This document shows positions 36,091 through 48,518 of a stretch of DNA of 64,000 nt, piece by piece. The notes below the pieces were generated by a model that searched no databases, was not told the origin of the DNA, and saw nothing but the letters and a program-made list of their open reading frames with translations. Source of the stretch: Lophius americanus (taxonomy: Eukaryota; Chordata; Actinopteri; Lophiiformes; Lophiidae); contig JBBDHG010000054.1 in assembly GCA_037951165.1 (NCBI GenBank), positions 4,168,001 to 4,232,000 of the forward strand. Reading direction: 5' to 3'. A program made the translations under genes and the position numbers. Position 1 is the stretch's first letter. Each line of letters starts with the position of its first letter.

Positions 36091-37307
36091 AAAGATATGG
36101 CTGATTGGTTTATTGCATTAGAACTTTATTCCATTCCATTTTCTGTAACCACAACTACCTATGTAACAGAGAGTGTTTGTGTTTGCTTGTGAAAATACCA
36201 AAAACCAGCGGATGACTCAGAAAGCGTTTTCAGTCAGTGTGCAGCTCAGAATATAGTTGGTTTGAGTACTTATCTACTACAGATGTACTGTAAATACCAC
36301 AGAAGATGCTCGTGTCTTCTGAGCTCTCAATCTACAAATGCACCTGTTATAAGAAGCCTATACTTTCATGTTCCTATTATCCCTTCAGGTATTATGAACA
36401 AACCATTGCTTCCAGCAGCACTGACATTAACGCCCAAATAAGCATTTCAGCTCACACATTAAACTAAATGCATGAACAGCTTTTCAGAAACAAGGATACA
36501 CACACACTTGGAGCCCTGCTCACTATACGGGTATGTTAATTTGTCCTAAACTCCCCTCACAACATGCTGCATATACTTTTTTCATTTAATTACCGGACTG
36601 AATTTAGATGAATTTTTGCGCATTATTATTATGCCATCCTTTATTATCAGTGCTTACCCATGCAAAAGGCAATAAACTGTTATGGAAATGAGTAGAGAAT
36701 GTGCGGGGATAAATGTTAAACGATAGCTGAGCCATTCCATTAAGCTTCAAGATGCCTGTATTATATGCACAAATTAGTGTCTCACCCTAAGCATGAATGA
36801 ACTTGCACATTCAGTATTTCTCATCAACTAGTGAAAATTAAAATATCTACTTGAGTGAATTTTGTGGCTGTACAAGCAGAGGTGTCTTGTTTTGTCTTGT
36901 CATGAGACCGTCCTACGTCTTAACATGGTGCTGTACAGCCTAATGTATAAATCAAACCCTGGCACCCGAGCTGCACTCACTTTCTTTTTTCCATTTACAG
37001 ATTTACACACAATATACACATAATCATGCTCCCTTGTTGAGAGAATGTTTCGGCTGCCGGAGAACTCTTGAGTTTGAACACGGCCTAAAGACTGACAAGC
37101 AAGCAGCAGCTCATGCAAATCAGGCAGCGGTACCAGTGTAGAACCACTGCATCTGTCTCACTGAAACCACATCTGCATTCCTCACAGCACCAATTACAAC
37201 AACCCTTCTGGGGGCTTTTGTGTGTGCTTGTGTGTAATTGCACTGAAGTTTGAATGCAAGTGTACTCCTACTATTAATCACTGCTATTTTTGTAAATGAA
37301 AATATGC

Positions 37308-37347
<40 letters not shown>

Positions 37348-38164
37348 GCTGTGTAGTATATAAAAATAAGGAATTTATTAATTTCAACTCAGGTTTATTG
37401 TATACCCCTTGAATGTGGTTCAAAGTAAATACATATTTCTGGTTAATTTGATTATATTCTTTCTAATCAAATTTCAGCATGACGCTTCATGTAATAGTTT
37501 TATTTTCAGTGTATTGTGCATTTATCTTGATGTTAGAAGGTAATTTACTTTTACGAGCTTTGGCGATAGGGTGGCATATTATTATATATTATTTTATATT
37601 ATGCAAAAAGTTAATATAGGAACAAGAAGATGAATAAAAGCATGACATGAAAAGAATTATTTCAGGATGAGAGTGAGATGGATAACAGGAATCTGTGAGT
37701 TTGTGTTAGCTCAAAGCTATTGAGCCAAACCAGCAGGGTCCCTTTTTTCACCCATATGTAATGTAATTTATGCACTGGCACAATATCAAACAATGCAAAT
37801 CAGACGCAGCATGACCTATAGAGTACACACACATGGTTCTATTTTTAACACCGTAAAAGTGTCACACAGCACAAAGCTAGTGTACATTCTAGTTTACCAT
37901 CATTCCCAGCGTTCATTTTCAGACCCAGCACCCACATTGCGTGAATATAAAATTCCGATATGCCCATCTTTGATTCCACTGGTATGTTGGTTTCAAGCGG
38001 AAGTGTGGTCAGGTGTATTGCTGCTATATTGCTGTCTTCAGGCAGCAGAGAAGGACAGCGTGCGAACAGCCGGTCCAAAGTCATTTGTTCAGCAAAATAT
38101 TTCGTCTCCTTTTTGAATTTCTCCTGACTATTTTGGATTAATGGGAGCTTGTAAGTATAGAACC
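36091..38164. other. Non-coding apart from a (TTA)n array
   Basis: No recognised gene. 37120-37240 is a moderately GC-balanced, unique stretch. Overlapping frames near 37793-38116 have no domain. The triplet array at 37309-37346 is listed separately. Confidence 0.45.
37309..37346. repeat. (TTA)n microsatellite
   Basis: About 12 uninterrupted ATT units. Confidence 0.95.
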
Positions 38165-38712
38165 TAAATGTTATCTTCCATCCATCCTTTCATTTTCTTC
38201 TGCTTATCTGGGGTCGGGTAGGAGTAGGAGCAGGATAAGAAGGGTATTCCTGCGTCCCCCATCCTGGGGCATCCTCAGGCGTTCCCAGGCGAGATGAAAT
38301 ATAAAATCCCTCCAGCGAGTACTGGTTCCAGTTCGGGGTCTCCTCCCGGGTGCACGTATCTAAAAAAAGTAGATGCATTCTAATCAGATGCTCAACCCAT
38401 CTCGACTGGTTCCTTTCGAGGTGAAGGAGCAGCGGCTCCAAATGTCCAAACCCTTATCCCTTAGGCTAAGCCCAGCCACTAAGTAAGAAAGTTAATTTCA
38501 GCCGCTGGTATCCTTGACTTCATTCTTCCGGTCACTACAGTACTTATGGCCATAGGTGAGGGTTGGAATGTAGATGGACCAGTAAATTGAGAGCTCTGCT
38601 TTGAGACTCTACTCCCTCTTCATTCACCACAACAGAAAAATACAACCCCTCTTATGTTACTGCTGATGTTGCACCAAACCACCTATTAAACTCCAAACTA
38701 TCCCCCAAGATC
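38165..38712 (-). pseudogene. RTE-clade LINE fragment with 3' terminus
   Basis: Read on the minus strand, the element runs from about 38712 to its 3' end at about 38165. It includes 'aaattgagagct', 'atggccataagtac', the 'tcaaggataccagcggctg' block, 'ggagccgctgctcc', 'tgaatatctga'-like junk and the 'ctcgaaaggaaccagtcg' block. The terminal 'acccgaccccagataagc' plus 'atggatgg' tail appears on the plus strand as 'ccatccatcc' then 'cttatctggggtcgggt'. Many substitutions and indels; inactive. It belongs to the same family as 10535, 33455 and 62447. Confidence 0.85.
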
Positions 38713-39199
38713 TGATCCTTAGAGATGTACTGTCGGCATCGTTTGTCCCCAGTGAGGTCTCACAAGGCTCAGGGTAGTGGTCGGATTGAGAACGATTCAA
38801 AGACACCCATGAATAGGCACCAAAGAAGATGTGACACCTTGAGTAAGGAGACCGGAGTACCCTTCCACAGCCAGACCTGGGAGGGAACGCTGAAAGTAAT
38901 CAGTGCATTATGCTGTTGATGCCACTAGTTGGCAAACAACAGTGTCCAGATGTGAGGACCAGAGGTCAACAGCAAAGTTAAGCAGAAAGATGTATAAGGT
39001 TCAGGGATGGGAAAATATCATGTCTTCGTACGTGAAAGCTGGGTCAGGTAAAAGGAAATAATATTTAGATTTGCACCCATAGGTGGGTTCACAGAGCTCA
39101 GACATTGTTCTGGGGACTTGATAATGTCACTGCAATAATCCAAGCAGCAATACTAAAGGTTTAAGTGACAATAAATAAAAATCCAAACACACTATATGC
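38713..39199. other. Non-coding, possibly more repeat
   Basis: 38720-38900 is GC-richer ('gaacgattcaaagacaccc', 'ccagacctgggaggg') and sits at the end of the RTE fragment. It may be 5' LINE sequence or another element; I cannot assign it. Confidence 0.35.
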
Positions 39200-39351
39200 T
39201 GATCAATGTCAAGTTTTCTGAAATTCTTTCCATTTGAATTTTTCAGATTTTACATTGATTTCAAACACTCATATTCATGTATGAACTGCATAAAAATACA
39301 ATCTGTTGTGCTTAAGTGCCACTTATTGGAAATAGCTCTCTGTTCTAACAG

Positions 39352-39511
39352 CTTTAAATCCCTGCAAGCTATGGACCCGGCAGAATTATTGCAGATAGAA
39401 AATAGCCTTCTCGTCCATCCCCTGGCATCTGAAGGTGCCGTCATTTTCTCAACAGATGGCACACGACACCAGGAGTTGCTGAATTCCTATAAAGGGAAGC
39501 CATCTCTTAAG
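39352..39511 (+). CDS. Candidate protein-coding exon, gene unidentified
   Basis: A pyrimidine-rich tract ending 'tgttctaacag' precedes position 39352, and 'CTTAAG|gtacat' gives a good donor at 39511/39512. The 160-base segment between them is open in the frame that reads MDPAELLQIENSLLVHPLA, then SEGAVIFSTDGTRHQELL, then NSYKGKPSLK. Codon choice and balanced amino-acid use make it look like real coding sequence, unlike the AT-biased chance frames around it. An internal ATG (39370) has G at -3 and G at +4. It could therefore be an internal exon (first base completing a codon, ending in phase 0) or a first coding exon. The flanking parts of the 130-codon frame are intron-like. I do not recognise the protein, and no partner exon is visible nearby. 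Confidence 0.4.
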
Positions 39512-39699
39512 GTACATCTGTCTTCATCTTCACACCCCATTTCTGTTACCTTTAGGTGTGTTAGTCAAGTTTTATCATGCTATCTGGGTCTTCTGTGAAA
39601 TATCTTGTTCCCTTTATATACTTCAGGATGATTTTCTTACTTATTTAATTAGTATTTTCTTTCATTAAGCCCACTTAGGCTTTTGAGAAGATACAAAAA

Positions 39700-39810
39700 C
39701 CAAACTTGTCTAATATTTAAATCACCTAGAAAATTGGTTCATATGATTCGACCAAAGGAGATCGACCATGTATCTATAATTTTTTACTATAAAAGTTCAA
39801 TACATTAAAC
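39700..39810 (+). mobile_element. HINE-like interspersed repeat, copy 7 (fragment)
   Basis: 'ttcatatgattcgaccaa', 'aggagatcgacc', 'tttttactataaaagttca' matches only the middle block of the family ('catatgaatcaacttgaggagatct ...' region). Both ends are missing. Confidence 0.5.
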
Positions 39811-41146
39811 ATTTTCTGGGACTGTATTTTACCAAATATACTGTGGGCATAAACTCACTACTAAACAATGTTTTGAAAGATGAGCTGATCAGTGGATACA
39901 TGGCAGATTAAGTGACTGAAAAATGTATCATTATTATGAAAGTTTGAGAATCGTATCAGAAGACCAGAAGGCAAACAGCTGGGTCAAAGGTCAAAACAAT
40001 CCTGCAGTGGTGGCATTATTCATAGGAAATTCACACTCATGGCAAATAAGCAGGTAATTGTACAGGCAGCTGAGAAAATGAGAAAAAACACATGTTAAGG
40101 ATTTAATTCAATACTAATAATAAAAAAAATGATTCACTTACACAGACAGTGACACAATATTCATGATGTGTGTCCCCTCTGAGAATTAACGAGCGGTCAT
40201 AAACTCTGGAGAACCTCCATCTTTAAGAGTCCAGGGTCATCAGGCCACACTCTTAGACTGATGAATTAAACATCAGTTTATCTGTCTGGCAGATATAAAT
40301 ATTTCTCTTCCATTTTAAGTGGACCAGAGTGACAGAGGGCCAAAATCCTTCAGCGGAGTCCCCGACACAGTGTGGCAGGGGGGGGATGATGATTATTGTC
40401 AGTGTATTGGAGACAGGGTGAAGCACAGTTTATGTTTCATATTGGGCATGTGAAATAATATCATATGGAAGGAGAAGTAAATGTGTGTGTGTGTGTCTAG
40501 ATGTTGACGTAACCCGTTTGCTTCCCACCATGAGAACATTGTATTACTACTTGTTATGCTGAGTTATGCCATATTTGAGACGAGACCTCATGCTGCAACT
40601 TTATGAACTTCCATACTCACTCTGTCGACACTCATATGAGCCGTTTTTATTAAACTCCTCAGATTTCTTGTCAGACTTTCACTTCCCCAAAGCTTTATTA
40701 GATTTTTATTTTGCGTCGTCGCTACAGCATGTCAGCGGAGAGTGGGAAAATCAGATAACCTGGAAAAAGGGAGGGGGGTTGGAGGTGGTGATGATACATC
40801 GATATTTCAAATGGGGAAGGCATAGAATGCGTACACTGAAGTCTCCAGAACTTCATAGGATGATAATCTACAAATCTGGTGCCATCACAGCTTTGCTCCC
40901 CTGAATCTCATCATTTTGGTCCAAAGGGCTGATGGTAATCAGGCTAGAGTCAAATGGAAGCAGCAGGTACTGTGCTTGCATTTGACTGACTGTGTATTAT
41001 TAAAAGACAAAGCACAATCTGGTTTACTAAGGATATTATACAGGCTGATGAGATAGCTTGCTTCTTAAGAAGGGTAACAGAAATGAGTTTTACTCTGGTA
41101 AGAAAAATATTAGAGGCCTACTTGAATTTATAATACACATTTTGCA
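39811..41146. other. Non-coding, no feature seen
   Basis: A G-run lies at about 40379-40386 and a short (GT)n at about 40481. The 112-codon frame 40566-40904 has no recognisable domain. Confidence 0.5.
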
Positions 41147-41245
41147 GTGGTGGACACTACGTAAGTAGATTTACTAAAGCATTTAAGTAAAAATTTGAGG
41201 TAATTATACTTTAAAATCTCTATTCTCTATTTCATTTATTTCCAG
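41147..41245 (+). repeat. Fish interspersed repeat ('cagtggtgga..actacgtaagta' type)
   Basis: 'gcagtggtggacactacgta' then 'agtagatttactaaagcatt', 'taagtaaaaatttgaggta' and 'ttatactttaaaatc' follow the known order of a very common teleost repeat based on 'aagtaaaagtac' words. Only one end is present. Confidence 0.65.
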
Positions 41246-41809
41246 TCCAAGAAATCAGTGTGTCTTAAATTGGGATACCTCTGCCCCCAGAGTTATTATG
41301 GGGTATGGCCAGAGGATTGTGCAAAACATGTATGATTTTAATAAGGTCAATCAGATTTTTTAAAAAATGCGATTGTCAAAGGCCAAAAATTATCATTTCA
41401 TTCTAAATTTTAAATGTATGTAATGAGATTAGTGCCACAGGTTGTTTTTTTTTTAATTTATAATGGTCATTTTTTAATAAAAAATCCGATATTTAAGTTA
41501 GAAGTCTGACTTTTCGGCATGGAGCCAGTTTACCTCTAAACGGTTTCACCAGGTGGGTCTCCTTGCTTACCTGCTTTGACAGCGAGGGAAAGAGTAATCA
41601 CGACAATGATACTGAAATCCAGAACAAATAATTATATTGTTCATCTAACATAAAGCTACATCATAAACTTTGATTTTATGCAATAAATAATGACATATCA
41701 TTTTGAAATATATATATCAAGGATCCTGATCAGGTGACAGAGCGGCTGATGGCATCTTCTTTGCCGACGAAGATTCTTGACTGGGGACTCGTCAGCTGAA
41801 GCGGAACAT
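41246..41809. other. Non-coding, no feature seen
   Basis: Unique AT-rich sequence. Confidence 0.5.
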
Positions 41810-41870
41810 ATGTTGCAAATCTGCAACTTCACCACTAGATGCATCTAAATTCTACACACTGCACCTTTAC
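41810..41870 (-). repeat. Fish interspersed repeat ('aaaggtgcagtgtgtagaattt' type)
   Basis: On the minus strand, 'aaaggtgcagtgtgtagaat', 'ttagatgcatctagtggtga' and 'agttgcagatttgcaac' match the conserved start of a repeat found throughout teleost genomes. The rest of the element is decayed. A second, more diverged copy lies at 54738. Confidence 0.65.
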
Positions 41871-42874
41871 ATTGTAGCCAGGAATTCACCCATCCTGGTG
41901 TTCCACACCAGAGTTCAATGTTAAACACTGAAGACTATTGAAATAATATTATTGGAAGAGCAGACACGGGTGCTTCACCTGTCAGCAAGATTATTTTACC
42001 AAAATAAAGCAGATTTTGGGAAAAGAATCAACTCTTTATTAGATTAAAAACAACAGAAATTCTCAGCATTATACAATTATAAATCAATTCCTACAAGGTT
42101 GCTGAATACTTTATATTAAAGCTTGTTTCCTCATTCCACGCTTCACATAATACCCACAATCCCCCTCACTTTCCCTCCTCCCTAGTTATCAGACTCTGGA
42201 GTTTGCACTCATCTGGCTGCTGAGGTCTGAGAACAAGAACAGAAGCCTTTGTTTGAAATCACCAGGTCGAATGGAGGTCAAGCCAATAAGGGATGAAAGC
42301 GAGTGTTCCCAGGCACCGAGGAGGAACCGCCGCCTTTGATCGGCACCTTTCCAGGGACAGGATGGCGAACCGCTGCTCATCGCTTTGGATCTGTGTTTAT
42401 TTTAATGCAAGGGTGCTTTCATGGGAGATAATTCTGTAAACTACAAAACTGAGTTAGAAAGCTGTAGAGGCACAAACACGATGATTCGTAGAGAGCTTAT
42501 GGTCGTGAAAATCCGATTAAAGCAATTGTTCCTTTTAGAATTACTGGAGTAACTTCTTCCACTGTTAACCATAGGTCATGGCTCTGACGTAAGAATTCTG
42601 TTCATGATATCAAATCAATATTTTTGGATAGATAATTACATTAAATTCATGACATCATTAGATTCATGTAAGGTTGATTGTGTGCAGCAGCTTGAAATTC
42701 AGATTCACAGATACAATACAAAGGAAAAACATGATAAAGGAATAAAATCAATAAAAAAGGCTTTAACTATGTTGAATTAGTAATAGATACATTAAAATGA
42801 ACAAAGCAGATAATAAAGAGTGGAAATAGAGTGTATGTAGGGAACTCATGTTAGGAAAACAGTTTGTTTTTTGT
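41871..42874. other. Non-coding, no feature seen
   Basis: Unique sequence; 42180-42400 is GC-richer with a minus-strand 63-codon frame lacking any known domain. Confidence 0.45.
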
Positions 42875-43836
42875 TTTGTTTTTTATTAAAAGCTCCCCCT
42901 AGTGAGTAGAATGTGAACTCTTCGAGATCTCCTCAAGGGGTTTCACATGCGCACATTTGGAATAAACGGGTCCAATGGTTGACGTCCATTAGTTCCCCTA
43001 TTCTCAAAAATGAAGCGACGCCTTCGAGCTAGTTCAGTCAGCCAACTCTAGCTCCTCTGCTTACTCACATGACATGCCACACCTTCCACAACCGTTTACC
43101 AATCACGGCCTCCAAATTGGCCGGTGTATTTAAACTGCAAAATTTCCCATCACCCCCCTCTGTGCAACTGCACTGCATCAGCATTTGCTACCTGCTAGTT
43201 GAAGCCCCACCACCACCCCAGTATCCACCTGGAGGCTCCGACGGAGGGGTTAGGATATATGCTCATCAGATCCCAAAATCTTGCTGTAAATTATATGCGG
43301 GGAGTCATGAGGTCGGAGGCTAGACGCCAAACAACATTTTTGCCATTGTAATAAATAATGATAACGTGAGTTGTCTGACTGAACTATGTAACTGGCCTTT
43401 CCCCCGAATCAATTCAGTTCTTCATCTCACTAAAATCGATGTCGGTATAACATTTGAAAATGATCCATGATATAGTGTCTGAGTTTGTTTGGAAAACAGT
43501 CCTTTTTCATAAATTAGCTCCCCCTAGTGAGTAAAACATGAACTGCTAGAGCGAAACAGTATGTATACAAGATAGATCCCCTCAATTTGATTCGTATGCA
43601 CAAAAATTTGGACTAAATTAGACCAAAGGTTGAGAAATTTGGGCTTGAAAACTTTTGGAGATAAAGCTGCCCCTAGTTTTGGAAATATACAAGTGACCTC
43701 AAATCCCCAAATCACACCAGTTCTTCCTCACACTTACGTCTATAGAGGTATGAAGTTTGAAAATGATCATTGCCATATTCTTTGAGTTGTTGCATTGACA
43801 TGAAGCATCTGTTGTGACGACTTTACAGGGATATAA
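42875..43836 (-). mobile_element. HINE-like interspersed repeat, copy 8, interrupted by a MITE
   Basis: The family sequence occupies 42875-43029 and 43387-43836, with an unrelated element (43030-43386) in between. On the plus strand the blocks appear inverted: 'agctccccctagtgagtag' (42890), 'gatctcctcaagggg', 'ccaatggttga', [insert], 'cctttcccccgaatcaatt' (43398), 'aaatgatccatgatatagt', a second 'agctccccctagtgagtaaa' (43519), 'tagaccaaaggttgagaaat' (43620) and 'ttggagataaagctgcccct'. The left terminus is 'gggatata' at 43828-43835. The tandem internal unit and an intact left end are both visible; the right hairpin end is missing at the 42875 side. Confidence 0.7.
43030..43386. mobile_element. 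Non-autonomous DNA transposon (MITE) with 17-bp inverted ends, nested
   Basis: TAGTTCAGTCAGCCAAC at 43030-43046 and its inverse at 43370-43386 (GTTGTCTGACTGAACTA) form terminal inverted repeats with one mismatch. Both outer ends carry TA, which fits a TA target duplication as in Tc1/mariner-type elements, though other superfamilies are possible. Inside are a CCAAT word (43099-43103), a TATA-like 'tatttaaa' (43127-43134) and, near the right end, AATAAA (43350-43355). An 84-codon frame (43069-43323) lies between, with no known transposase motif. This is what an internally deleted autonomous element that kept its promoter and polyadenylation signal would look like. Confidence 0.7.
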
Positions 43837-44805
43837 CTACTAACTAGTATACCTAGTTACAAACCTTTAATAAACCCTTTATAAGTGTAGTCTTTCTGTA
43901 AAGTGGTAATAATCAATCAATAATCAAATTGGACAGAACCTGGGCATTATGGGGTAAAGGCTTAGAGGTTATGGAAAATAAATAGAAAAGAAGAAAAGAA
44001 GAGGTATGAGTTTCCAGTTCAGGTAGTCGATATTATAAAGTCTAGACTATATTAACTATAATGCATTGATGTAGCTGTATTTGTAATAGTATATTATATC
44101 TGGAATTAGATATATATCTCCTGTTTGCTGCCCTTGAGACTGTTAATATTCTTATTTGGTTCTTGGAGTCTCTTCTTTCCAAGTTTTTATTGTTCCAAAA
44201 ATAGAAATTTAACAATGTAACAAGGGGAAAGAAGGAAAAAATAAGATGTCCTGGTTCATGATTTAAATAGACTGCATCAACCCATAAACTATCAGTTTCT
44301 ATGTCTTTCCCTCCGTCCTCTCAGTGGCAACCAATTTCCCGCAGACTTAAAGGTTATCAGCCTGTTAAATTCTTAAATGAAGTGCTGTTCCCTTTCAAGA
44401 ACATATCCCAGAGATGATGGCTCCATTTTTGCCACTTTTGAACAATTGTCTGATGTGTGCATGCAACATTACAGCAGTTAGGCACCAGAAGAAAAGCTTG
44501 GGAATGCACCAAATTGTAAAAATGATCGGTTTTATGTGATGCGTTTTATTACAAATATCGATTGATATCAAACGGTCTTGCCTCTAATAGGATATTAACA
44601 CTATGTCAGAAGAATCAGAACGTCCTGGAGAAAAGATTGTGAATGCATCTCTTTAAGGTAACTATAGGCCACATGGTCAAATTATTTAGAGTAGGTATGC
44701 AGGATAACAAAGCTACAACCTGTACGTTTCAAGTTGTGGTGAGCACTCTCAATGACCGACCAGCAGCTCAGTTTAAGCTAACCTAGTGGTTTTGGTTATT
44801 TTGGT
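43837..44805. other. Non-coding, no feature seen
   Basis: AT-rich, unique-looking sequence with no gene. Confidence 0.5.
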
Positions 44806-45216
44806 CTTTTAGCGCCGTTTACATGGCACTCGTTCTGCTAAAAACATCTTCTCATTTAAAAAAAAATATATGTTCACACGACAAATTGAGTTTGAGCCTG
44901 CTGGAGGAGCGATGATGAACTCTGCAGAGTCTTCAGCACAAACAAAGCCAGATGGTCCGACATTGTTTTTGTTGTTTCCTTGAGAATGCTGAACTCAAAA
45001 AAACCTTCGGCAAAGTGAGGCTGAAATGTTTTTCATTTTAAAAGGGTTGTGTTAAGCCAGTTTACACGTAAACAAAGCTGACGTTTTCAAAAGATTGCAT
45101 TCTGGGGCTCAGTTTTTAGGCCAGAAAAAACGTTGTTTCCAATCAAATAAAGACGCCAAAACTAAAAACTTTACCATTTAGCACGAAAACCGTTGCCATG
45201 TAAATGGTCCCTAAAG
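44806..45216. mobile_element. Non-autonomous DNA transposon, hAT-like, 411 bp
   Basis: The left end has CTTTTAGCGCCGTTTACATG (44806-44825) continuing GCA. The right end, read inverted, has CTTTAGGGACCATTTACATG continuing GCA. These form inverted termini of about 22 bp with a few mismatches. The interior is non-coding and contains 'acgttttcaaaagattgcat' and 'ttacacgtaaac' words, seen in fish hAT-type non-autonomous families. I could not find an 8-base target duplication by eye, so the superfamily call is tentative. Confidence 0.65.
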
Positions 45217-48200
45217 TGAATCGAAAAGCAAAGTAATTTCTTAAACATTATCAAGGTTTTATTATCAAGGAGGTTTTTGTGCCTTAACATGACAAGAGCG
45301 TTACTTGACAATATATGGCAGGACAGACTTAGCACTAAAGACTGTTCACATCCCACACAGATGGTAAAGGGAGTTCCCAAATCACACAGAAACACTCAAG
45401 GGGTACCGTGTGCACCTGGATGAGACACCAAGAGGCATCCCAACATCTGACAACCTGGAATATGAAGATGTTGGATGACCTCAGGATCCATGTGCTCACA
45501 ATTTATCCAATTCGGTGTGTTCCGGCCCTAAACGCTTGCTCAGCCTATTAGAGAGATGAAGAGTCCTTCAACTTAAACTACCCTTCCTCAAGGGAAGAAA
45601 CTTCTTGGCCTGAACAGTGGTCACATTCATCAACTGGAAATCAGGTGTTGGATCACATCTGCTGGAGGAAACTTGTAGTTAAAAAGACAAACCTTCTCCT
45701 CATGAACACCAGTACACACATGTGCTCAATTTGGCTCTATTAAGAAAGAATCTGCGTTTGAATAAATCCAAAAATGGTCTGGCAATGTGGAGGAGTATTC
45801 ACCCGGAAGAAGTTATAATCTCTGATAAAGGACAAGTACAGAGAGCAAAAACGTCTTCACAGCTTCTTGAATAAATTCACAGTTTGTAGACCCATCTGCA
45901 TGGGAAGTAATCCTTCAGTATTTCCTCCTCATCACAGGAGGGTGAAAATAACTCATAAGCTGCTATAGTCCTTACTTCCTCTCTAGCACTTACCTCCTGT
46001 TAGCGTATACATTATTTTAATTTATACGTAAATGATCATACCACTCACAAGTCCTCCGGCTGTGACTGACAAAATACATATTGCAAAAATCTTAATATTA
46101 ATTTGGGGATGATGACATTGCTGAAGAACTAGATGGTTGAACGATGGTTGTTGTTTCACTACTTTCAACATTATAAAATATTGTTGTCTTTGAATTCTTT
46201 TAACATAAAAACCTTCCTCTGGGTTCAGGGAGGACTGCAAACCCAGAATTCTCCGTGTATTCGTCTTTAGTTGTTATAATTTCTGACAACTTTGACTTTT
46301 CTCGGCGAAGAAGTGAGTAGAACATGTGCTTTATAGTCATAAAATCATTCATTCAGTTTGCTTCAGTCATGAATTTATGAATGGCGACTAATTGGTCACA
46401 AAATAGCAGCATTCCATTCATTCCATCACAGAATCAGTGAAAGTAGTGGAAATCACTTGAACTCAAGATTGTTATGACATACAGGCCGACCTTTGACTGT
46501 GACCGTATGTCCGGTTGCCATGGTATTAGTGGATACATTACATTATACATCACATATTTAACCTTTTCCCTGAGAGGTCGGAGGAATGTTTTCATTTACA
46601 GTAGATTATAAACTACCATCAGATGAGGCTCTATTTATTATAGACGTGTTTTAAACAGTATATGGGTAGAAGGTTTTTGCAGCAGACCTGATGCCATCCA
46701 GCAGATGATCATTACGACCATAGAAACATTTTTTCCCTCTTCATATATTCAGTTACTTTTTTCTTTAAATATCCTAGCAGAGTTGGGTTAAACAGTTTTA
46801 CTGTTGTCACGTCTTCCCCCGTGACAGCAATCATGCTTTTTGCTTCTTCCTCTTCGCCGCAATGCAACATATGTCAGTCCAGCCCCTTTTCTGGCCGTGT
46901 CTGACTGAATCAATGTCATATCTGCTTTGATTGATGCCGGCTCTGTTCTGTACTCTAGGGTGGAGAGGGGGTGGGGTTCTGCTCCTTCTCCTCCTCCTAC
47001 GGAAGAGAGGGAAGGTGGGCTTTCCATTTATTACGTTCTGCACACACCGTTAAATCCTGTTACCCCTCTTATCAGAGAGTGGTTGAATGGAAAAGCATAA
47101 TGTAGATGATGAATTATGATCTTTAATATAAATCTACATTTTTACAGTATAACACATAGTTAATTTTTTTCTGAAAAATAATGGTCGAGCTCAAAACATG
47201 TTAGTTTAATATAGCTAATGATCCCTACCACTGCAAAACGGAATTAAAAGTTGCATCTATACTTTCTGAAGACTTTCAGTAAAAAAAAAAAATCCATCTC
47301 TTGGAGCCAAAATTCAGTACAAATTTCAAAATGTGTAAGACAATTTACAGATTTGCAATAGATTTTCTGATAGTCTCTTCATCCTTTTTTATGTGCTAGT
47401 TTTCCAATTGTGTTGTGTTGTTCTATTGCAGGAATTCCCAGCTAAAGGAGGTGTTTAAAGAGTTATCAGGATTATAAAAATCATGCAGTCTTCCGATCGT
47501 CAAACCCATCATCCTGGTAGAGCAGAGGACTGAAGTCCGGCGACAGCAGCAGAGGACGCTCTCTGTCTTTTGTCAGTGCAGCCTGACCTTTAATCTTAGA
47601 ATACTCTGAGGCATGTGACGGCGAGTGTGGCTGAGAGCTCTCTCCGATCCAAACCCCTCCTTCTCTCCAGTCTGTGACAGATTCACACCAACTTCATTTA
47701 ATATTTGTTTTGCTTGCACCATCAAACTCTGTCACCATCATAGACCATAATAATGGAGGAGGACTTAAGCCAGAGCACTAACTCCCCCACTCCAACCAAA
47801 GGACAAAGAGGCTTCTGAAATCACTTCTTGTCACGCAAGCCTGCGCCTCTTTTTTATTTATTTATGACTAAGTCGCTAGAACGTGCGCCATTGTCATCAC
47901 TCCCCCAGGTGTTCAGAAAGTAGCTCTCGTCTCCTTACCAACGCACTCAGAGTTATATAAACTTCAGAGATTCAAGAAATAAAGCCACAGTAAATATGGT
48001 TATACACTCTGACTGAACGTTCATTCATTTAGTAATCAAGCTCTGCACGGATTACATGCATGCATTACGTTTTTTCTAACAAAGCAGCCGTCGGAAGGAA
48101 AAAAAACCTCTTTGCAGCCTTCAGTTCAGTGTTCTAAATCGGGACGCCGCATGATCTGTGGATGGTGGCGCGACCATGAAAATACATTTTTTGACCACCA

Positions 48201-48518
48201 AGGGAAGAAGCAATGGCTAAAGACACCAAAATAACATTTAAGATGATTAACTTTTTATATTTAACTGCTTTTCCACAGATGAGTATACAGACTCACAGGG
48301 TTGATGATCACAAAGTGAAAACTATAGAGTAGATCTGATGTTATGACATTAATGCTGTTGTATTTCAGGCCAGTGGTGCTAATGTGCAGAGAAGAATTAT
48401 TAGGGCTGTCTCTGATATCGTTTCCCTTTTCATTTTTAATAATTATCTCTTCTTTGTCTCTTAATTCATTATCTTTGTCTCTAAACACTCCTTATAACAC
48501 TCATTTCCTCAAAGAGAA
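45217..48518. other. Non-coding, no firm feature seen
   Basis: About 3.3 kb without recognised genes. 45400-45680 is slightly GC-richer and could be an unrecognised element. 46790-47050 and 47480-47700 are mixed-GC, unique stretches. None carries a domain I can name. Confidence 0.45.

Noticed and set aside
40566..40904. 112-codon plus-strand frame
   Set aside because: No domain, no upstream promoter or acceptor, composition consistent with chance.
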